DNA of 60,555 nt from Oehlia diaphana (taxonomy: Eukaryota > Glomeromycota > Glomeromycetes > Glomerales > Glomeraceae): positions 1 to 60,555 of the forward strand of contig QZLH01000094.1 in the NCBI GenBank assembly GCA_003833135.1, read 5' to 3'. The translations under genes were made by a program, and so were the position numbers. Position 1 is the stretch's first letter, and each line of letters opens with the position of its first letter. Below are positions 11,531 to 22,891 of the stretch, one piece after another. The notes under the pieces are model-generated. The model searched no databases. It was not told the DNA's origin and saw nothing but the letters and a program-made list of their open reading frames with translations.

Positions 11531-12971
11531 TTATTTTTTGATAACTTGAAATACTTCATAGTCACCAACATTCATACGATCAGGTAAATTAAGTGTAGGA
11601 TAAGACCTTCTATATTCAGTTTGCCAAACATAAGAAAAGGCATAATTTGTATATAAATCACCATAACCAAAGAATGGACCACAGTGTCTATAACATCGTA
11701 TAGAATATTGATCTTCTTCACTGTAAGCTACTTTCGCAGTCTGAAAATTATTCTTATTTGTGAAAGAGAATATAAAACTATCTTTTGTTGACTTACTACA
11801 GTTATTTGAATTCCATTCAAGTGGATTATAACCTCCAACTATTTGTTCTGAATTTGTAATTTTTACTACAACAACAGTAGCTCCTTTATAATCACATTTA
11901 GCATGAAATGCTTCTGCTGTATCACCATCTCTGCTAGCTCTATATAAAAGATTAAATTTGTAATTCAATTTACCTCTTTCTTTATCAATCCAACTTGCAA
12001 AAACTGTAAAGTGTTTTCGATTAGCTAAATTAGAATCAATATTATATCTTGGTAATAAAAGATTGAATGTCGGATTATATCCAGGAATTTGGTGAAATTT
12101 TGAGATTTCTTCTCGTAATTCTTTAGGTAAAATTTCTTCATAAGGTTTTACTTTATCAAAGTAATCCTTATTAGATATTCCACAAAATCTAATTAAAGGA
12201 ATAAATTTATTAAGAATCTTCTTAAAGATATTAAAATCCTCTTGATTCCATTTAGAGACATTTTGATTGAGTTCTTGATCTTGTGCTAATCCCCATTTAA
12301 TTAAACCTTCCCAAATTTCAATCTCACTTAAATTCAAATCATCCTGTTTTAAAAGGAATTCCAATAATGATGCTTCTAAACTGGTGAATTTATCAGAGTC
12401 AAATATAATTTCAATTTCAATAAAACAAAACTTCAATAAACTTATAAATAATTCATTTTGATAAAACGTTTGAAAAATATCCATAAGATTTTCTTGTAAA
12501 AATTCATAATGATCTTTAATTAAGTACTTTTGGATACAGGATATTAACGTTGAAATTTTAAATTCGTCCGCTACCATTAATAGTTTTAATATTTCGGGAC
12601 CTTGCAAGTTTTCCAAATCAAGTTTTCCACAATAAACAAATCTAAAATAGAAAAATATTGTATTGAATTTTCATCGCATTTAGTATGTATAACGCTTCAT
12701 TTTATTCATTTAATTACCTTAAAATAATTTCAAATAAATTTGAAGAAATGTTAGGTTGTTTAAAAATAAACTTTCCATTCTCTTTCTTGACCAAATTATT
12801 ATAGAATGCCGTATGAAAATATTGAGACCTAGTACGTAGAATGAGTGAATGTGCATGAATTTCTTTTAAATTTTCATTTTCACCAGCATATATAACTACA
12901 TCATATCCTTTTTTATATTCAAATAATTTTTCATAATCATTACTAATCTCTTGAGAATATTCAAATGACAT
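11531..12971 (-). CDS. BTB-BACK-TLDc protein (gene B)
   Basis: Exons 12971-12718 and 12641-11531; intron 12717-12642 (76 bp, GTAATT...TTTAG, phase 2); 454 residues from the ATG at 12971. It belongs to the MSFEYSQEISNDYEKL type with junction ILRFVYCGKLDL and LQGPEILKLLMVADE, unlike the YLYTG type of genes A and D-H. BTB is about 15-115, BACK about 120-235 (LLKQDDLNLSEIEIW, LIKWGLAQ), TLDc about 280-454 (YRASRDGDTAEAFHAKC, IVGGYNPLEWNS, GPFFGYGDLY). Gene C is its tandem near-copy, differing at scattered residues; B has CDYKGAT where C has CDNKGAT. No breaks are visible and both look functional. Confidence 0.9.
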
Positions 12972-13338
12972 TTTTTCTTAAATTTCAGGTAGGTAAAAGT
13001 AATAATGTTCAAAATGTTGTGTGAAACGTTGATCGGACTTTTAATTCCAAATTACCGAAGTGTAACACATTTAATTTTACAAATGAATCTTCATTTATGG
13101 TTAAACAAAATACCGTATTAATAATAATATCATGCTGTACAATGCAAATAAAAAGTATATTTCTGAAATAGAGAATGTGGTGAGCACGTGAAATTGACAT
13201 AGTAATTATTACATATTTGAGTATAATTAAATATACCGCTGATGATTATTATCTTACCAGAATTAGAATATAATTTTGGGCAGAATTAAAAATTGCATGA
13301 AACTCCGCCCATCAATATTTGCTAATGCTGGTGAGATG

Positions 13339-13354
13339 ATCACCGCGCGGTGAT
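13339..13354. promoter_or_regulatory. perfect GC-rich palindrome upstream of gene B
   Basis: ATCACCGCGCGGTGAT is a perfect 16 bp palindrome, GC-rich in AT-rich DNA, 368 bp before the start of gene B. It is retained unchanged upstream of gene C. It could be a dimeric regulator site or the centre of an old foldback element. Confidence 0.35.
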
Positions 13355-14013
13355 TTTTTGGACATTTTCTTACATAATTCGCAAATCAAATAAAAGAATA
13401 AAGGAAATAGGTGTAACAATGTAGCAAATAATATCTTACTTTTTTGGTATTGTACAGCGTATCACTGCAAAATTCATTTTCCTTCACATCTTTTTCGGAT
13501 GATAAATAATATCAATTAGGACAATACACACCGAATATCCACTACACACCGTCCAATTATTGTTGATAAAGCACGGTGTAGTAGTACAAGTTCATTATGA
13601 TATGCTAGATACATCGCCGCTTTTTAATCAAAAAATATTCTATATTAAAGTAAATAATGATTTCATGTCTCATGGTTAATAAAACTTGGTGTGAAATAAT
13701 CGTTTCATTTTATGAAAAAATCCTTTGAAATACCAGAAACGTCAGAGTGTGCTAATGACGGAATGTAATTATTACATATTTGCCAGATGAATTAAAGAGT
13801 CAAGGAATGAATCCATATACAAAACCTTATTTTATAATTATATTAGTTTCAGTTTGTAAACATTTAGATTTATATTATCGATTAAATGTACTTAGTTATT
13901 AATAGATAATATTTAGTAAGGAAATTGAGAAATAATCTAAAACTCTATATTTATTTATTAAAAAAGAAATATTTAATCTTTTTATTAACGATAATATTAG
14001 ATTAATGAATCTT

Positions 14014-14090
14014 CCTGTAAAAAAGTCGATCCGTTTTTTATATTCCATCTTTTTTCCGTAAAAGACTCATATTTCTGGAATTAATAATAG
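14014..14090 (-). mobile_element. partial MITE, CCCTATAAAAAA family, copy 3
   Basis: CCTGTAAAAAAGTCGATCCG at 14014, followed by CCGTAAAAGACTCATATTTC, is the reverse complement of the last part of the element at 48626-48835. The CCCTATAAAA end is absent, so the copy is truncated. Confidence 0.5.
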
Positions 14091-14358
14091 AATGCAATTC
14101 GTTTCCAAATCGATCGATACTATGAAAACCGAGTTAAGCAGAGTGCCAGAGTCAAACCGAAAAATCGGTTCGGTTCCATAATCGATTTTTGTTACTTTGG
14201 TCCAGATCTGAGTCAGTATATATCAAAATTTATTAAACCCGATTTGGGATCCGAATGGAATGATAAAGGTTTCATTTGTTTTTAAAAATATAACTTTATT
14301 TAAATTGTCTGAATTACATCGGTGAATACAAAAATAAATATAATTAAACCAATTTATC

Positions 14359-15799
14359 TTACTTTTTGATAACTTGAAATACTTCATAGTCATCAACATT
14401 CATACTATCAGGTAAATCAAGTGTAGGGTAAGACCTTCTATATTCAGTTTTCCAAACATTAGAAAAGGCATAATTTGTATATAAATCACCAAAACCAAAG
14501 AATGGACCACAATATTCATAACATCGTACAGAGTATTGATCTTCTTCACTGTAAGCTACTTTCGCAGTCTGAAAATTATTCTTATTTGTGAATGAGAATA
14601 TAAAACTATCTTTTGTTGACTTACTACAGTTATTTGAATCCCATTCAAGTGGATTATAACCTCCAACTATTTTTTCTGAATTTGTAATTTTCGCTACAAC
14701 TACAGTAGCTCCCTTGTTATCACATTTAGCATGAAAAGCTGCAGCTGTATCACCATCTCTGCTAGCTCTATATAAAAGATTAAATTTGTAATTCAATTTA
14801 CCTCTTTCTTTATCAATCCAACTTGCAAAAACTGTAAAGTGTTTTCGATTAGCTAAATAAGAATCAATACTATATCTTGGTAATAAAAGATTAAATGTCA
14901 GTTTATATCCGAGAATTAGGTGAAATTTTGAGATTTCTTCTCGTAATTCTTTAGGTAAAATTTCCTCATAAGGTTTTACTTTATCAAAGTAATCCTCACT
15001 AGATATTCCACAAAATCTAATTAAAGGAATAAATTTATTAAGAATCTTTTTAAAGATATTAAAATCCTCTTGATTCCATTTAGAAACATCTTGATTAAGT
15101 TCTTGATCTTGTGCTAATCCCCATTTAATTAAACCGTCCCAAATTTTAATCTCACTTAAATTCAAATCATCCTGTTTTAAAAGGAATTCCAATAATGATG
15201 CTTCTAGGCTGGTGAATTTATCAGAGTCAAATATAATTTCAATTTCAATAAAACAAAAATTCAATAAACTTATAAATAATTCATTTTGATAAAATGGTTG
15301 AAAAATATCCATAAGATTCTCTTGTAAAAATTCATAATGATCTTTAATTAAATACTTTTGGATCCAGAATATTAATGTCGGAATGTTCAGTTCATCCGCT
15401 ACCATTAATAGTTTTAATATTTCGGGACCTTGCAAGTTTTTCAAATCAATTTTTCCACAATAAATAAATCTATAAATAAAAAAATGTTGTATTGAATTTC
15501 ATTGCATTTAATATACATGTACAGTATAACGATTCATTTAATTACCTTAAAATAATTTCAAATAAATTTGAAGAAATGTTAGGTTGTTTAAAAATAAACT
15601 TTCCATTTTCTTTCTTGACCAAATTATTATAGAATGCCGTATGAAAATATTGAGACCTAGTACGCAGAATGAGTGAATGTGCATGTATTTCTTTTAAATT
15701 TTCATTTTCACCAACATATATAACCACATCATATCCTTTTTTATTTTCAAATAATTTTTCATAATCATTACTAATCTCTTGAGAATATTCAAATGACAT
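14359..15799 (-). CDS. BTB-BACK-TLDc protein (gene C)
   Basis: Exons 15799-15546 and 15469-14359; intron 15545-15470 (76 bp, as in gene B); 454 residues. It is the tandem partner of B: exon 1 differs at only two residues and the C-terminal TLDc is nearly identical, but the BACK start differs (LNIPTLIFWIQKYL in C, FKISTLISCIQKYL in B). TLDc motifs are YRASRDGDTAAAFHAKC and IVGGYNPLEWDSN. Substitutions are spread over both copies without stops or frameshifts, so both appear maintained. It ends DYEVFQVIKK. Confidence 0.9.
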
Positions 15800-16928
15800 T
15801 TTTTTTAAATTTCAGGTAGGTAAAAGTAATAATGTTCAAAATGTTGTGTGAAACGTTGATCGGACTTTTAATTCCAAAATTACCGAAGTGTAACAAACAT
15901 TTAAATTTGCAAATGAACCTTCATTTATAGTTAAATGAAATACCATATTAATAATAATATCATGTAGGTGGACACGTGAAATTGACATATAATTACATAG
16001 TACCGCTGATGATTGTTACCTTACCAGAATTAGAATATAATTTTGGGCAGAATTAAAAATTGCATGAAACTCCGCTCATCAATATTTGCTAATGCTGGTG
16101 AGATGATCACCGCGCGGTGATTTTTTGGGCATTTTCTTACATATTTCGCAAAATTAAATAAAAGAATAAATGAAATGCTTCTATATCTTCCATTGTCTTA
16201 TTAATAGAAAATTCCTTTGTTTAATAATCTTGTAATATCTTGTATTTGTGCAAGATCCATTTTCGATAAATAATTCTGATCATTAGTCTCCGTCTATCGG
16301 AATGATTAATTTATCGAAACTATTTTTTTCGGTAATTCCGTGGATTTGTAAATAACAAGCAGTTGGTGAATTCCTATAAGGTTCTGCTACAATATAATTG
16401 ACCATAAATCTCATGTTGTGTACTGTATGGAATCGAAAAGAATGAAATTTTATTTTTGAATTATTTTTTAAACAAACAAATTAGAATTCTGCATCAATGA
16501 TACTTTTTTTTTTTTTAATATTTATTACTTTTTGCGAAAAATTGATTTGACAAATTTAGGGCCTATAGCAGGATAAAGTTGACGAACATAGCCATGTTTA
16601 TTAATTCTCAGATGAATGAATAAATAAGATTTATTCGATAATGATATTATAATGGATTTAAAAATAAATAAAATCTTTACAAAATTTTTAGAATTTAAGC
16701 AAGTTTACATAAAAAAGTTTTTCGATTCTTGTACTTTGAAGTAAAAATTTCACTTGAAAATTTCACTTAAATAAAATTTTTAAAGTTAAAAATCATTTAA
16801 ATCATGATCAAATCTAATAATTTTTTATTTGAATATCTTATCACTTTGTCAAATAGCTTGAATTCAACTTTTTAACTCATTAAAAATCTATATAAAAATA
16901 ATTACAGAAATACTATAAATCACACTGG
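15800..16928. other. intergenic DNA upstream of gene C
   Basis: 15800-16160 is the duplicated upstream region shared with gene B, with the palindrome at 16106-16121. The rest to 16928 is AT-rich without a supported gene. Confidence 0.45.
16106..16121. promoter_or_regulatory. perfect GC-rich palindrome upstream of gene C
   Basis: Second copy of ATCACCGCGCGGTGAT, 307 bp before the start of gene C. It is unchanged from the gene B copy although nearby bases differ. Confidence 0.35.
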
Positions 16929-18390
16929 TTATTTTTTAATAACTTGAAACACTTCATAATCATCCATACTCATATTTTTTGGTAAATTAAGCGTAGGATA
17001 AGAATATACACTATTATGGTACCAAATATTTGGACTATTATCATAATTTAAAAGTAAGTCATTACCAAATACTGGACCCCAACGTGAATGAGTTCGAATA
17101 GAATATTGATCACCATTACTATAAACTATATTTGCACTTTGAAGATCATTTTTATCGGTAAATGAGAATATAAAACTATCTTTTGTTGACTTACTACAGT
17201 TATTTGAATCCCATTCAAGTGGATTATATCCTCCAATTATTTGATTCGAATTTGTGATTTTTATTACAACTATAGTAGCTCCCTTATTATCACATCTATC
17301 ATGAAATGCTGCAGCTGTATTGCCATCTTTGCTAGCTCTATATAAAAGATTAAATTTATATGGAATATAATTTATATCATAAATATTCATTTTCTCTTTT
17401 TTGTCGATCCAATTTACAAAACATGCAATATGTTTTCGTTTAAATAAAATAGAATTGGAATTAAATCTTGGATTTCTTTGTGGATTATATCCAGAAATCA
17501 TGTAAAATTTTAAAATATCATCTCTTAATTCTTTAGATAAAATTTCTTCATAAGGTTTAACTTTGTTGAAGTAATCTTCAATAAAGATTTCATAAAATCT
17601 AATTAAAGGAATGAACTTGTAAAGTATCCTTCTAAAGATATTAATATCATCTTGATTCCATTTAGTGACATCTTGATTACGTACTTGTTCTTGAGCTAAA
17701 CCCCATTTAATTAAATTTTCCCAAATTTCAATTTCTTTTAAATTCAAGTCATCACGTTTTAAAATAATTTCCAATAAAGAAGCAGGTAATTGATTGAATT
17801 TATCAGAGTTGAATAAAATTTCTGGTTCAGAACAAATTTTATTCAAACAATATTCTTGTAAATTAATAAGTGGTTTGCAATATTGAATGGTTTGAAGAAT
17901 TCCGATAGGATCATTTTGTAAAAATTTTTGTTGATTTTGAATAATAAAATCTTCAGTAAGTTTTGTTAATTTTTTCAACATTAATTCATCAGAAGCAATA
18001 ATAAAATTCAATAGTTCGGTTCCAGTTTTATTAGTGATATCGATTTGATCGGTATAAAGATACCTAAAAAAAAAAAATACGAAAGAGTTAAATAAATTAA
18101 TTTATAAATTTTGTTTAACGTTTTTTTATATCTACTTACTTAAGGATCATATCAAAAGCTTGAGAAGAAATATTTGATTTCTTAATTATATACATTCCAT
18201 CTTTTTTTTCGATATTTTCTGTAAATATTTTATTAAAATATTCGGATCTACAACGTAAAATATTAGAATGTGCATGAAATTCTTTAAAATTAGGTTCTTC
18301 TCCAATCTGAATGATAACATTATATTCCGTCTCTATTATTAATAGTTGCCAAAAAGCTTCAGATAAATTAGATTCAAAATTATATAGCAT
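16929..18390 (-). CDS. BTB-BACK-TLDc protein (gene D)
   Basis: Exons 18390-18140 and 18063-16929; intron 18139-18064 (76 bp, GTAAGT...TTTAG, phase 2); 461 residues. It starts MLYNFESN, a variant of MSYNF. The BTB is of the ILKYLYTDQIDITNKTGTE type; its exon 1 is one codon shorter than in A. BACK carries LLEIILKRDDLNLKEIEIW and LIKWGLAQEQ. TLDc includes LLYRASKDGNTAAAFHDRC, DNKGATIVVIK and IIGGYNPLEWDSN. A six-residue insert (NINYIPYK region) before FNLLYR is shared in position with E and H. Intact; adjacent to E in the same orientation. Confidence 0.9.
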
Positions 18391-19472
18391 TTTTTTTCAA
18401 AATTTTTAAAAATGATTTTTTCGTAAGGATAGAAATGATCTTTAAATAGTTTTTTTTACGAACGCAAATAATGGAATTAATGAGTTTTTACAACAATGAA
18501 ATTTTAAATTTTGAAAATCTATTTTTAACAATGGTATAAATTAACGGAAAGAATTTTCCGATTACGCCCCACTATATGGGGAGATGCGGCGTGAAAGTCA
18601 CGTGAATAGTAATATCAGTTAATGCTAAGCCATCTATTAAAGAATGTTGTAATTAGAGCTTGGAACCGGTCTGAAAAACCTTAATCGGTTATTAAAACCA
18701 GTCAATTAACCGGTTAAAGAGTTTCTTAACCGGAAAACCTGATTCTGACCGGAATTAAAAATTTGACCGAAGTTAATACATTTTAAATTTCACTTGTTAA
18801 AGTGTAAATATATATGAAAATCATTAATTCTATAAATAACTTTTTACCATAATTGTTATACTAAATGATTATAACCTGCATGATTTGCATTTTAACCATT
18901 TTTAACCGAATAAATTAACCGGTTAACTTAACCGGTTAACTTAGCCATTTTTAAACGGGTAAATAGATGTCTTAACCGGTTAACCATCTTACTGGTTCTT
19001 ATTTTATTTAAGTAAATAAAGAAACAAACTATGCCATTATTACTCATGGCAAATGTCTTTCTTTTCTCAAATCATGACTCGTTTGTTTCACCATCTTTAC
19101 TCAGTTTCTGGATTGTTCCATTTCTTAATACCGGATTCTGAACAACACTTTATTTTGGCAACTGAGAATGAATAATTAATACTATTATTATTTTTTATTA
19201 GTAAAAAAAAAAAAATTTTTTATTAATTGTAAAAGATATGATCGTTCTTAGGTAATTGTTTTTTTTTTTATAAAAAAAAATAAACTCTATCTAATTCTTC
19301 AAATTCGCTTTTTTAACGATATTTATTATGATTTAATGATGACTTTTAATTATTTGTCTATAAAAATATATTATAGTATTGTCTTATGAAAATTCTATGA
19401 ATAAAAATAAAAGGTAAATATAAAAATGAAATTAAATATTGATATTATTAATAATAAAGTATAGATAAAATT
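18391..19472. other. intergenic DNA with AACCGGTT-rich element
   Basis: Contains the putative element at 18655-19003. The remaining sequence is AT-rich with long A or T runs and no supported gene. Confidence 0.45.
18655..19003. mobile_element. AACCGGTT-rich MITE-like element
   Basis: Both outer parts are dense in the palindrome AACCGGTT and its variants (CAATTAACCGGTTAAAG, AATTAACCGGTTAACTTAAC), flanking an AT-only core. The left end GGAACCGGT and the reverse-complemented right end AGAACCAGT are imperfect inverted repeats. It has no coding capacity. Boundaries are approximate. Confidence 0.4.
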
Positions 19473-21128
19473 TTATCTTTTTCCTTTAAATAAAGAAATT
19501 AAAGGACTTTTTTTATTTTCCGATTTTATTACCTCTTCACTGCCCGAATTTTTAACATTTACTATTTGAGGTATTTCAATTTCCTTTTCTAAAAGAGAAC
19601 TCGATCTTCTAGTATCTGTAACTTGAAAAACTTCATAATCATCAGCACGAAAATTTGATGGAATATCAATTCGAGAATAAGAATTCGGATTTTTACTTTT
19701 CCAAGTACCATTATTATGGAAAACTAAATCACTATTATTACCACCAAAAAATGGACCATTATTTGAAAAACAACCTATAGAATATGAATCACCATCACTA
19801 TAACCTACTTTTGCACTCTGAAGAGAATTTCTATTTGTAAATGAGAATATAAAACTGTCTTTTGTAGATTTATGATTATTACTTGAATCCCATTCAAGTG
19901 GATTATATCCTCCAATTACTTGTTCCGAATTTTTAATCTTTACTACAATTATAGTTGCTCTCTTATAATCACATTTTTCATGAAAATCTATAGGTTTCCA
20001 TCCATCTCTAGTTGCACGATAAATAAGATTAAATTCATAAGGAATAGTTTTAATATACCTACTGGAATTTTTTCCTTTTTGATCAATCCAATTTGCAAAA
20101 AGTATAGTATGTTGTTGATTAATTATTTTAGAATCAATAAAAATTCTTGAATATCTTGGTTTTAAATTATTAAGGGTTGGTTTATATTCAGGAATCATAT
20201 AATATTTAAGTAAATCATCTTTCAATTCCTTTGGTAAAACTTCTTCATAAGGTTTAACTTTAATAATATAATCTTTAGAAGAAATACCATAAAATCTTAT
20301 TAATGGAACAAATGTATATATAATTTCTTTAAAAATATTAGTGTCTTCTTGATTCCAATTAGATACATCTTGATTAAGAGTTTGTTCTTGTGCTAATCCC
20401 CATTTAATTAAATTTTCCCAAATTTCAATTTCATCTAATTTCAAATCATTACGTTTTAAAATAATTCCCAATAAATGAGCGGATAATTGAGTAAATTTAT
20501 CAGAGTTGAATAAAATTTTTGGTTCATAACAAATCGTTTCCAAATAAACTTCTTTTATTTTATCAAAAATTTTATGATCATTAACAATTTGTAATATTCC
20601 AACCGGATCATTTCTTAATAAATGATTATTTTCATTTATAAGACAATCTTCAGTGAATTTAGATAATAATTCCAATTTTAATTCATTAGAAGCGATCATG
20701 ACATTAAAAAGTTCAATTCCAGTTTCATTTTTGATATAACCAGTATAAAGGTACCTTTTCAAAATAAAAAAAAATAAATAATAGAAAAAAAGAAGAATTA
20801 TTATGAAAAATTTTAAAAAATTTCATATAAATATAAAAATTTTTTTTTAAATATTTTAAACTTACTCAAGAATAACATCAAAAGATTTTGGCGTAAAATT
20901 TGGTTTCTTAATTATATATTTTCCGTCAATTTTTTCTATATCATCTGCGGAAAGTATTTCATTAAAATAATCGCATCTACTTCGTAAGATATTAGAATGT
21001 ACATGAAATTCTTTAAAATCAGGTTCTTCTCCGATATAAATAATAACGTTATAATCCGTTTCATTTCTGAGGATTCCTTCAAGGGCTTTAATAACATTGA
21101 TTATTTCAGTTTCGATATTATATGACAT
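19473..21128 (-). CDS. BTB-BACK-TLDc protein with C-terminal tail (gene E)
   Basis: Exons 21128-20866 and 20754-19473; intron 20865-20755 (111 bp, GTAAGT...AAAAG, phase 2); 514 residues, about 45-60 longer than its neighbours. BTB: YNVIIYIGEEPDFKEFHVHS, junction ILEYLYTGYIKNETG. BACK: LLGIILKRNDLKLDEIEIW, LIKWGLAQEQ. TLDc: IYRATRDGWKPIDFHEKC, YKRATIIVVKIK, VIGGYNPLEWDSS. Instead of ending after DYEVFQV, the frame continues for about 48 residues rich in Ser, Glu, Lys and Ile (RRSSSLLEKEIEIPQIV, ending SLFKGKR). This tail is unique in the window; it could come from loss of the usual stop and capture of 3' UTR, or be a real regulatory tail. Confidence 0.88.
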
Positions 21129-22891
21129 AATTAATTAAATAGTAAAACCAGAAATATAATTATTATTTTTTTTAAAAAAATAAATAAATAAATAAATAAA
21201 ACAAAACAACTATTGAAAAAAAAATTTTTTAAGAAAGGAAACTTTGTAAAACGTAAGTAAAACGTCAATAAATTCTTTATTTAGGTATAAAGTGTATGAA
21301 ATTCCTTATACAAGGCTTAAGTGTCACAGCATCAAAGGACTCAATGAATCACAACATAAAAATTTGTTTTTTTTGAAGTACAAGATTGTCACGTTTCACC
21401 AATTATGCATTGTAGCTGATTACCAGCTTCAGCCAAAATTATAGATAATTTGGACTGGAATTATATGATGCACAATTGTTGAATTAGTCTTAAATTAGTT
21501 AATGTGTAACCTTATGTAATACAAAATTATTTTCTGAATCGGGAAATCAAAATTGTATATCATTGTGAAAAAAAAAAGTCGAATCGATGAGGTTTTTATA
21601 ATTTAATTCAACGCCATAATTATTATAAGCTCTATACTTATATATACTTACCAAGTAAGCAGTTATTTATTAAGAAAAAAAAAAAAATTTATAATTTAAA
21701 ATAAAATTTTGAATTTAATTTTTAATTTTTGATTATTTTGATTATTAATTCGATAAAATAAATAAAAAAGATATTTTATAGTTGTTCGCTTTAATGGTCC
21801 GGAGCGTCGCGAAGTACTATCTTTACTATTATTGAATTAGTTTTAACCCCTGATTTTTGTTCCGGTCCCATCATTCTTTTTGTTGTGTAACACTTTTCTA
21901 GATGATCACACCATTCACACGGGTTTGTGCGACGAAATAAACTAGTAAACAGTTTCGAATTAACTTAAATAAAATAAAAATTTTTCTTGGGCCATCATCA
22001 CTGCTTTAAGTTATTTCTACTTTCGAAGATGCACTATTTCTGTAACGAGAATATAAAACTACTTTTCGTTGGACCTCAACTACTATATATTATTACTATA
22101 AGGCTTATTAGTCAGAGTATAACGTATGATAGGACTACATATTTCTACTCTAGGTGATACAAAATGTCCAGATGTTCACCTGCGTATCGATGCTGATTGG
22201 TGTCCCTCCATTGCACAATAATTTTTAGTTCTACTTAACAACGATTCCGTTTCACATACAGATTATGATGTAAACAGACATTTCGGCAAAGGATGTTTAA
22301 TGTTGGATTACATTCTGAAATCTTGTGGAATTTTTTAACATTCTTCCGATAATCGTAAATCCTAACTTTGTTAATATATAAAATATTTTATATTTGGAAA
22401 AATATTACATTATATTTATCTGATTTATTTAATTCTGCTGTATTACGACTCAACAAACTCAGTAACAGCGTTTGAACATGTTAAACGGTTTTATAGAGAT
22501 TTTCTTAAGTTTTGTATTATATAAATAAATAATTTTAAAAAAATTGATAATTAGTGCAGTGATGATCTACATAACTTTTCGTATTATGAAATAATTTACG
22601 TCAATTTTACGTATTATTTTTTACAATGATGATTTACATCAGTCTTACGTTAATTTTCACGTTCATTTTTTTAGATCTATTTTTTCTACATAATATTTAA
22701 TTCGCTGTTCAAAAATTAAAAAAATTTTTGAGCTCAAATCTTTGTTGAAACGTTTGAAAAATATTTAAAGACTTTACAACAAATTGATATTGTACAAGTC
22801 TTTTAGCGTTCTTTCATTATTTCTATATACCTTTTATGTAAAATAATTTTAAAAAAGAAGTATATTAGTATTGAAAATTTCGGTTAAAAAT
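21129..22891. other. divergent intergenic region between E and F
   Basis: This 1.76 kb region separates the minus-strand block A-E from the plus-strand block F-H and must hold both divergent promoters. It has poly-A/T tracts and a short TLDc relic near 22025-22090. No intact gene. Confidence 0.45.
22025..22090 (-). pseudogene. short TLDc relic
   Basis: ACGAGAATATAAAACTACTT followed by TTCGTTGGACCTC matches the stretch encoding KDSFIFSFT in gene D (ATGAGAATATAAAACTATCT, then TTTGTTGACTTAC) with only scattered differences. About 60 bp is alignable; flanks are not. It is most likely the last trace of a lost minus-strand paralog. Confidence 0.4.

Larger units (their letters stand above)
12972..14358. 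other. intergenic DNA between B and C
   Basis: The first 450 bp match the upstream region of gene C (15800-16160), including a perfect palindrome at 13339-13354. The part from about 13420 matches the downstream region of B. It also holds a partial MITE at 14014-14090. A 63-codon minus frame at 13009-13200 is not supported. Confidence 0.5.
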
